Assembly (NCBI GenBank): GCA_964465145.1
Contig: CAYXJR010000058.1
Span: 1 to 29,543, forward strand
DNA from: JAUVKA01 sp964465145
Lineage (GTDB): Bacteria > Bacteroidota > Bacteroidia > Bacteroidales > UBA12481
Reading direction: 5' to 3'
Length of the DNA stretch: 29,543 bases
Shown here piece by piece: positions 24,424 through 29,543 of this stretch. The position numbers and the translations under genes were made by a program. Numbering within the stretch: the stretch's first letter is position 1; the number at the start of each line of letters is the position of its first letter. The notes below the pieces were generated by a model. The model was given only the letters and a program-made list of their open reading frames with translations, had not been told where the DNA came from and ran no database searches.

Positions 24424-25803
24424 TTAATTTTTAGGATGATTGAAAAATTCATTATGTATTGACTTCAGAGCGAGGTTTCTGTCATCCCTGTTTACCAGGA
24501 AATAAACCGCCACTTTGGACGCTCCAAAGCTGGTAAGCCGTATATTTATCTTTTCCCTGGCAACAGCCGTGAAGATACGAGCTGCCACTCCTGGCTCTTC
24601 TAAAATCCCCTCTCCCACAGCAGCTACCAGTGACAGTTTTCCTGCATTGTCGACTGCATCAATTCCGTGGATATTCAAAGATTTAGTGATTTCTGAAGCC
24701 AGAGCCAGATCTTTCTCATCAAGAAGAAGACTAATAGCTACCTGGGTGGTTATAACGGATTTAATGTTGATACGATTCCGGTCCAGTTCCGTAGTCACAC
24801 GTGCCAGGATGCCCGGCTTAATTCCTACCCCAGGTCCGCGCAAGGTAAGAGTTCCAAATCCATCCGAGGATGTTACCGATTTAATAACCCTGGGATCATA
24901 AACGGGATGAGCTTCAATTCTTGTAAAAGGTAAAAGGCCTCTGACAACTTGTTTGTAGTTAAAAATCCGGATTGGGATGCCTGCTGATTTCAAAGGCTCT
25001 ACCGTCCGTGGGTGAAGTATATGAGCTCCAAAATAAGATAGTTCGGCCGCTTCACTGTAGCTCAGGTTTTCAATTTGTTGCGGTGATTCCAGTATTACGG
25101 GATCTCCACTCATGTATCCATCAACGTCCTTCCACACATCCAATGATTCTGCTTCCAGACAAGCTGCAATAACCGCAGCCGAGTAATCACTTCCTCCCCG
25201 GCCGAAAACAGTTGTCTTGCCTTCCTCCGACAATCCATAAAATCCAGGGACAACATAACTGCGATTTCCAGCAAAAGCCTTTTTTAAGTTCACAACCGAC
25301 TTAACCAGGTCCACTGATGCATTATGAAATTCGCCATCTGTGATCAGCCCTATTTCCTCGGGTAAAGCCTCTGAATAATCAAGGCCCGTCTGACGGAGAA
25401 ACCCCGCCAATATTAGGGAGCTGAACCTCTCCCCAGAGCTTACGATCTCATCCTCAATAAAATCAGGAACCTCTCCCATCAACCTTACAGCTGTGAGGAG
25501 TTCTTCAAGTTTGTCAAGCCTTTGATAGAATACTTTACTTACATGATCCCTGATTTCACCATCAGAGAATTGGCCCTCCAGGATAGGTTGATAGCGCTTG
25601 CATAGCTCGTCTATAAACCCGCTAACTTCTTTTTTTGTTGTATGGGGATTACTGATAATACTGAAAAGCCTATCCGTCAGCCCTTTGAAGGCCGACACAA
25701 CCAAAACAACTGGCTGGTTATAATGAGCAACCACTTCTCTTACTTTGATTAAACTGTTGGAGTTCTGAAGATTAGAACCCCCAATTTTAATTACTATTGC
25801 CAT
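24424..25803 (-). CDS. lysC: Aspartokinase (monofunctional), first gene of the methionine operon
   Basis: Phosphorylates aspartate, the entry step to Lys, Thr and Met. The 459-residue protein has an amino-acid kinase domain with the N-terminal KIGGSN, a variant of the usual KFGGTS, then VLVVSAFKGLTDRL and the conserved FGRGGSDYSAAVIAACLEAE and WKDVDGYMSGDP. Two tandem ACT domains follow from about residue 315 (GFGTLTLRGPG; GKLSLVAAVGEG), so it is likely feedback-regulated by a small ligand. Placement at the head of the met genes behind a Met-rich leader suggests a methionine-dedicated isozyme, functionally like enteric MetL but unfused. The symbol is by homology only. Confidence 0.94.
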   Translation of the reverse strand: MAIVIKIGGSNLQNSNSLIKVREVVAHYNQPVVLVVSAFKGLTDRLFSIISNPHTTKKEVSGFIDELCKRYQPILEGQFSDGEIRDHVSKVFYQRLDKLEELLTAVRLMGEVPDFIEDEIVSSGERFSSLILAGFLRQTGLDYSEALPEEIGLITDGEFHNASVDLVKSVVNLKKAFAGNRSYVVPGFYGLSEEGKTTVFGRGGSDYSAAVIAACLEAESLDVWKDVDGYMSGDPVILESPQQIENLSYSEAAELSYFGAHILHPRTVEPLKSAGIPIRIFNYKQVVRGLLPFTRIEAHPVYDPRVIKSVTSSDGFGTLTLRGPGVGIKPGILARVTTELDRNRINIKSVITTQVAISLLLDEKDLALASEITKSLNIHGIDAVDNAGKLSLVAAVGEGILEEPGVAARIFTAVAREKINIRLTSFGASKVAVYFLVNRDDRNLALKSIHNEFFNHPKN

Positions 25804-25866
25804 GAATAAAAGCAGGATAATTGAAAGTTATCAAACTGGGATGAGGAAATAAAAACAAGGAAGGCG

Positions 25867-25886
25867 GGGGTAAGACGACTTACCCC
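25867..25886 (-). terminator. Attenuator hairpin at the end of the Met leader
   Basis: GGGGTAAG (25886-25879) pairs perfectly with CTTACCCC (25874-25867) across a TCGT loop. The 5' arm begins with the last base of the final Met codon and includes the leader Gly and stop codons. The following sequence is CGCC, then a pyrimidine-rich stretch with TTGTTTTTATTT about 15 bases later, so the U-tract is not immediate as in a textbook terminator. A second 7-bp pairing, TGCATTA (25931-25925) with TAATGCA (25896-25890), lies inside the leader frame. Regulation by this element is inferred. Confidence 0.55.
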
Positions 25887-25945
25887 ATTTGCATTAACAT
25901 CCCGTACATCTGGGCGATAGAGAATAATGCAGTTGTGTTTTTCAT
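25880..25945 (-). CDS. Methionine-rich leader peptide of the lysC-met operon
   Basis: A 21-codon frame begins 8 bases after a good -7 box and ends 76 bases before lysC. It starts MKNTTALFSIAQ, and residues 13-21 read MYGMLMQMG, so Met occurs at 13, 16, 18 and 20, far above chance for a short random frame. The stop codon lies in the 5' arm of a perfect 8-bp hairpin. Such clustering of the end-product residue in a short leader is the hallmark of ribosome-mediated attenuation, known for his, trp, leu and thr operons. A stall at Met16-Met20 would mask the 5' arm. It is too short to have an enzymatic role. There is no direct evidence that it is translated. Confidence 0.75.
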   Translation of the reverse strand: MKNTTALFSIAQMYGMLMQMG

Positions 25946-25953
25946 AATCGGCA

Positions 25954-25984
25954 CAAAGTTATAAATAGTTTTACTTTTGGCAAG
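25954..25984 (-). promoter_or_regulatory. Promoter of the lysC-met operon leader
   Basis: On the minus strand the -7 box TAACTTTG (25954-25961) is exact, and CTTG (25981-25984) matches three of four bases of the -33 TTTG, with a 19-base spacer. Transcription should start near 25947-25950, leaving at most a few bases before the leader ATG at 25945. Confidence 0.75.
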
Positions 25985-26175
25985 TGCTGATTGATAAATG
26001 AATCTTTATTTACTATTTCAGAATAAAACTTTGTCAAGAGAAAACATTCTTTTACTTTTATGGACTTAATTTCAAGAGGGGAAATAATGCCTGTGGGACC
26101 CGGAAAATATCCATCTGAAAGACAGTTCTGAAGGTAATTCAAAAACCATTTTAAATTCTATCTGATAATTAACAT
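25985..26175. other. Divergent intergenic region between the lysC leader and the Nfn genes
   Basis: This stretch should hold the plus-strand promoter for the Nfn genes. The best candidate is AAACTTTG (26026-26033), one mismatch from TAnnTTTG, with TTTA at 26005-26008 upstream, a weak fit. A 23-codon plus-strand frame (26060-26131, starting MDLISRGEIM) lies between it and the nfnA ATG; it is not rich in any single amino acid. No riboswitch fold or terminator was recognised. Confidence 0.35.
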
Positions 26176-27000
26176 ATGTTTCAAATAGTATCAAAACAAA
26201 CAATGGCAAAAGGCACAATTGTCCGTCAGGATATCAGTGCGCCAAAAATTGCCAGGAAAGTACAAGCCGGCCAGTTTATTATTCTGAGGGTTAATGAAAC
26301 CGGGGAACGAATTCCTTTGACTGTTGCTGAAGCGGATGCATTTGGCGGAATTATTACCATCATCTTCCAGGTGGTTGGGAAAACCACCGCCCTTTTGCGC
26401 TCCTTAAACGAGGGTGACATGATTCAAGACATTGTAGGCCCTTTGGGAAAACCTGTCCACCGTGAGAATTATGGTACCGTGGTTATGGTTGGCGGAGGCA
26501 CCGGGGTTGCTATATTATACCATGTTACCAAGGCCCTTAAAGAGGCAGGAAACCACGTCATCGGCATTATTGGTGCCCGGGAAAAGGATATGCTTATCCT
26601 CGAAAATGAAATGAGGGCCCTTTGTGATGAACTGATAGTTACCACTGATGACGGCAGTGCCGGAGTAAAGGGTTTCGTCACTGATCCGCTTAAGACCTAT
26701 CTGAGTGAAAGGAATGATATTAAACTGGTCTATGCAATCGGGCCTATTATTATGATGAAGAATGTATGCAAACTGACCAAGACATTTGATATGCCTACCA
26801 TGGTCAGCCTGAATCCGGTGATGATTGACGGTACAGGAATGTGCGGTGGCTGCAGGGTAACTATTTCGGGGGAGACAAAATTTTGTTGTGTGGACGGGCC
26901 GGATTTTGACGGCCATACTGTTGATTTCGACGAGTTGGAAAAAAGAAATTCCCTATACCTGAAGGATGAAAAAGATTCACTTTTATTCTCTATTCGCTAA
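26176..27000 (+). CDS. nfnA: Ferredoxin-NADP+ reductase-type FAD/NAD-binding subunit (NfnA-like)
   Basis: Small subunit of an NADH-dependent ferredoxin:NADP+ oxidoreductase (Nfn) or related sulfide/dihydroorotate dehydrogenase-like complex, cytoplasmic. The 274 residues begin MFQIVSKQTMAKGTIVRQDI. They contain an FAD-binding barrel (AGQFIILRVNETGERIPLTV, about 32-51), an NAD-binding part beginning VVMVGGGTGVAILYHVTKAL, and a C-terminal [2Fe-2S] motif. In that motif Asp218 precedes Cys223 and Cys226 (GMCGGCRV), with Cys237-Cys238 in KFCCVDGPDFDGH, the Asp/Cys-ligated cluster typical of NfnA. It is followed after 11 bases by the large subunit. Bifurcation of electrons is a family property, not something visible here. 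Confidence 0.9.
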   Translation: MFQIVSKQTMAKGTIVRQDISAPKIARKVQAGQFIILRVNETGERIPLTVAEADAFGGIITIIFQVVGKTTALLRSLNEGDMIQDIVGPLGKPVHRENYGTVVMVGGGTGVAILYHVTKALKEAGNHVIGIIGAREKDMLILENEMRALCDELIVTTDDGSAGVKGFVTDPLKTYLSERNDIKLVYAIGPIIMMKNVCKLTKTFDMPTMVSLNPVMIDGTGMCGGCRVTISGETKFCCVDGPDFDGHTVDFDELEKRNSLYLKDEKDSLLFSIR

Positions 27001-27011
27001 ATTGCTTCGCT

Positions 27012-28808
27012 ATGCATGACAACGACCTTAAGGATCTCAAATATAAAACCCTCTTAAGTTCTTATTGCCCCCATTGCAACAATAGTTTTAATGTTGAAAA
27101 GAAGGACTCCAATCGCCTGGTTTTCAAGGCCAGGTATAAAAATGAAGATATTGATATCACATTGAGCCCTTACCTTGATGTTTTTGAGGCAGCCTCATCT
27201 GCTGATATTAAACATGGGGAGGTCATGGACGACCTGACCTGCCCCTCCTGCCATGAAAGCCTGGTTGATAAAAATGCCAGTTGCGGTGAATGCGGGAATG
27301 ATGTTGCCCGGATAATTATATCCTCCCAATCGCGCCTGATACCTTTTTCTGTTTGTCTCAGATATGGTTGTGAGTGGAATGGTTTGAGCAAAGCTGACGA
27401 GAGAAAAATGAAGGTTAAGGTACCCCGGCAGCCAATGCCGGAGCAGGACAAGACCCTGCGGGCCCATAATTTCCAGGAAGTCCCATATGGATTCACAACT
27501 GATCTCGCCCTTCTTGAAGCAAGCAGATGTATTCAATGCAAAAAACCCCTTTGCATAGATGGATGCCCGGTTAACATTGATATACCTGCATTCATATCCC
27601 TGATCACTGAAAATAAATTTGATGAGGCGGCAAAGAAGATCAAGGAAAGGAATATTCTGCCGGCTATATGCGGCAGGGTTTGCCCGCAGGAATCACAATG
27701 CGAGGAAAGATGTATCGTAGGGGTCAAGGATGAACCTGTTGCCATTGGGCGGCTTGAAAGGTTTGTCGCTGATTATGAGAGGAATATGGATCTTGTTAAA
27801 GCCCCTCTGGTAGTTAAAAATACAGGTAAAAAGATTGCTGTTGTTGGATCAGGGCCAGCAGGTTTAACCGTAGCGGCCGACATGCGTTCCCTCGGTTATG
27901 GAGTTACCATTTTCGAAGCTTCGCATGAAACCGGTGGAGTTCTTACATATGGTATTCCTGAATTCAGATTACCAAAATCCATTGTGCAGTTCGAGATTAA
28001 CTACCTGAAAGAAATGGGCTGCCGGATAGAAATGAACCATATAGTCGGCCCGTTGACCACCATTGACGAATTGCTGGAATCTTTTAATGCTGTATTTATT
28101 GGTGTGGGAGCCGGACTGCCGACTTTCATGCGGATCCCAGGGGAAGCGCTTGGTAATGTTTTCTCAGCTAATGAGTATCTTACAAGGATGAACCTCATGA
28201 AAGCATATAAATTCCCGGAGTATGACACACCCATGCCCAGAGGCAATAAAGTAGCTGTCATTGGCGGAGGAAACGTAGCCATGGATTGTGCCCGTATGGC
28301 AATACGAACCGGGTCAAGTGAAGTGAAAATTGTTTACAGGCGGTCGAGGCAAGAGCTCCCTGCCAGGGCTGAAGAGGTCCATCATGCAGAAGAAGAAGGT
28401 ATAAAATTTAAGCTACTGACGAGCCCCATCCGGTATATCGGTACGGAAGATAACCGCGTAAAGGCCATGGAGTGCATACAAATGGAGCTGGGTGAGCCGG
28501 ATGCCTCGGGACGAAGAAGGCCTGTACCAATGGATAACTCAAATTTTATTATGGATTGTGACCTGGCAATAGTTGCTATTGGGACAGGCCCTAACCCGAT
28601 AATCTTTGAAACCACTCCGGATCTTGAGCGAAACAAATGGGGATATATTAATGTCAATCCCGAAACCAATGAGACCTCAAAGGAGTTTGTCTATGCAGGC
28701 GGCGACATTGTTACAGGGTCAGCCACAGTAATCGAAGCTATGGGTGCCGGCCGGATTGCAGCAAATGCAATGCATCATAAACTATCCGGGATGAACGGGA
28801 AAAAATAG
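27012..28808 (+). CDS. nfnB: NfnB/GltD-like NADPH oxidoreductase subunit with Cys-rich N-terminal extension
   Basis: Large subunit partner of the preceding gene, resembling the small subunit of glutamate synthase. The core starts near residue 150, with two four-Cys clusters (Cys173, 176, 181, 185 in CIQCKKPLCIDGCPVNID; Cys220, 224, 230, 234 in CGRVCPQESQCEERC). An FAD dinucleotide loop (VVGSGPAGL, about 277-285) and an NADPH loop (VIGGGNVAMDCARMA) follow. The 598-residue length exceeds the usual 460-480 because of an N-terminal module with CxxC pairs at 19/22, 77/80 and 91/94 and Cys115 and Cys120, resembling zinc ribbons. No glutamate synthase large subunit gene is adjacent, which supports Nfn over GltBD. 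The start at 27012 gives MHDNDLKDLKYK and keeps the first CxxC. Confidence 0.9.
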   Translation: MHDNDLKDLKYKTLLSSYCPHCNNSFNVEKKDSNRLVFKARYKNEDIDITLSPYLDVFEAASSADIKHGEVMDDLTCPSCHESLVDKNASCGECGNDVARIIISSQSRLIPFSVCLRYGCEWNGLSKADERKMKVKVPRQPMPEQDKTLRAHNFQEVPYGFTTDLALLEASRCIQCKKPLCIDGCPVNIDIPAFISLITENKFDEAAKKIKERNILPAICGRVCPQESQCEERCIVGVKDEPVAIGRLERFVADYERNMDLVKAPLVVKNTGKKIAVVGSGPAGLTVAADMRSLGYGVTIFEASHETGGVLTYGIPEFRLPKSIVQFEINYLKEMGCRIEMNHIVGPLTTIDELLESFNAVFIGVGAGLPTFMRIPGEALGNVFSANEYLTRMNLMKAYKFPEYDTPMPRGNKVAVIGGGNVAMDCARMAIRTGSSEVKIVYRRSRQELPARAEEVHHAEEEGIKFKLLTSPIRYIGTEDNRVKAMECIQMELGEPDASGRRRPVPMDNSNFIMDCDLAIVAIGTGPNPIIFETTPDLERNKWGYINVNPETNETSKEFVYAGGDIVTGSATVIEAMGAGRIAANAMHHKLSGMNGKK

Positions 28809-28904
28809 CCGGGACTTAACGCCAATACATCCTTAAGCAATTGCCTGTCAAAGGGTTTAATCATTACGACTGTTTATTCTATAAAGTATTCAACAACTTT
28901 ACGG

Positions 28905-28912
28905 TATTTTTG
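28905..28912 (+). promoter_or_regulatory. -7 box upstream of the pntA remnant
   Basis: TATTTTTG matches TAnnTTTG exactly, 23 bases before the ATG of the pntA remnant. No -33 TTTG lies at the right distance. The promoter may still drive transcription into whatever follows the window. Confidence 0.45.
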
Positions 28913-28935
28913 TATTACTCCCAAAACCAAAAAAT

Positions 28936-29474
28936 ATGATAATCGGAATACTGAAAGAGAAGCCATATGAACGAAGGGTTGTAATGCAACCCGCTACTGT
29001 CGGAGCCCTGATTAAAAAAAATGTTCAGGTACTGGGAAAAAGGCTGACCACATTCAGCATGGATATATTGCCCAGGACAACAAAGGCCCAGTCGATGGAT
29101 ATATTATCCTCAATGGCCACGGCTGCCGGGTATAAGGCTGTTCTGGATGCAGCCATGCATCTGCCAACATTCTTTCCCATGTTCATGACAGCTGCAGGTA
29201 CAATTGCACCGCACAAATTCCCGGTCGGGAAGCACCTGTCCTGATATATAAGGAAACAGTGGAAAGCATGAAGCCGGGTACCGTAATTGTTGACCTTGCT
29301 TCCTCCAGCGGGGGGAACTGCGAAGTTTCACAAAGGTATAAGGATATTGTCTATCATGGCGTAACTATTATTGGGAATACTGCTTACGCATCAACCATCC
29401 CGGCTGATGCATCCAAGATGTTTGGACAGAATGTCCTTAATTTCATTAGCATGTTACTTAAAAATCTAAATTGA
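28936..29474 (+). pseudogene. pntA: NAD(P) transhydrogenase alpha-subunit remnant with two internal deletions
   Basis: Intact PntA alpha-1 domains have about 370 residues; here three conserved blocks are joined with the intervening parts missing. Block 1 is the N-terminus (MIIGILKEKPYERRVV, then MQPATVGALIKKNVQV). Block 2 starts GKRLTTFSMDILPRTTKAQS and runs through MTAAGTIAPHK. Block 3, in the next reading frame, starts IPGREAPVLIYKETVESM and includes GTVIVDLASSSGGNCEVSQ and ADASKMFGQN. By comparison with the family, roughly 70 residues are lost between blocks 1 and 2, and about 100 between 2 and 3, including the GxGxxG NAD-binding loop. The second junction also shifts the frame, giving a stop at 29242-29244. 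The product cannot bind NAD. The final 69 bases of the window (29475-29543) show nothing recognisable. Confidence 0.8.
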
Positions 29475-29543
29475 ATTTTTTGGACCGAAGTTCATCCGGT
29501 AATTGAACAAAGGCTACTCAATCACGGCCAAATGGGTTTAACT

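Noticed and set aside
25804..25945. SAM riboswitch in front of the methionine operon
   Set aside because: The region is short and filled by the leader frame and a simple hairpin. I saw none of the multi-helix junction motifs of SAM-I or related classes. A covariance-model search would settle this.
25942..26142. 66-codon minus-strand frame upstream of lysC
   Set aside because: It runs through the leader promoter and overlaps the leader start out of frame. The composition looks like translated intergenic DNA.

Overview
The window looks like a chromosomal segment of a Bacteroidota bacterium, most likely Bacteroidales-like. Starts mostly lack Shine-Dalgarno sequences. Several upstream regions carry the Bacteroidota -7 box TAnnTTTG, and the best two also have a correctly spaced -33 element. 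The gene content fits too: futalosine-pathway MqnA, a lipoprotein GH2 beta-galactosidase, a PPi-type phosphofructokinase and an Nfn-type transhydrogenase. No phage, insertion sequence, CRISPR array, rRNA or tRNA was seen.

Layout. 1-601: the 3' remnant of an M23-peptidase-like gene and an unassigned 47-codon frame. 729-1126: rplS with a clear terminator. 1132-2969 (minus): an NfeD/ClpP-class membrane protease translationally coupled to a GNAT acetyltransferase. 3258-5228: phosphofructokinase (PPi-type active site) converging on mqnA, with the terminator hairpin lying inside the mqnA coding end. 5319-10733 (plus): purB, an MsbA-like ABC exporter, a truncated B3/4-domain fragment, a secreted protein of unknown function and an HD-domain protein. 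10894-16155 (minus): a frameshifted Nudix remnant, a lipoprotein beta-galactosidase, an alpha/beta hydrolase and a stand-alone LutA/YkgE-type CCG protein. 16219-25803 (minus): the six-gene methionine operon lysC-metY-metX-hom-metH-metF. 26176-28808 (plus): the two Nfn subunits, the large one with an extra cysteine-rich N-terminal module. 28936-29474: a pntA pseudogene.

The methionine operon runs from aspartate to methionine. Aspartokinase and homoserine dehydrogenase make homoserine (asd is not here), MetX acetylates it, MetY sulfhydrylates it to homocysteine, and MetF plus B12-dependent MetH supply the methyl group. Four of the five internal gaps are 1-7 nt; the lysC-metY gap is 89 nt and holds a heptanucleotide tandem repeat.

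The most interesting object is upstream of lysC (25867-25984, minus). A well-formed promoter is followed almost at once by a 21-codon leader frame with four Met codons in its last nine. The last Met codon and the stop codon lie in or at the 5' arm of an 8-bp perfect hairpin. This looks like a methionine-responsive ribosome-mediated attenuator. The assignment is inferred from sequence alone, and the downstream U-tract is not canonical.

A second theme is gene decay. Truncated or frameshifted remnants of five kinds of gene (M23 peptidase, B3/4 protein, Nudix hydrolase, pntA, and possibly the 47-codon frame) sit between intact housekeeping genes.
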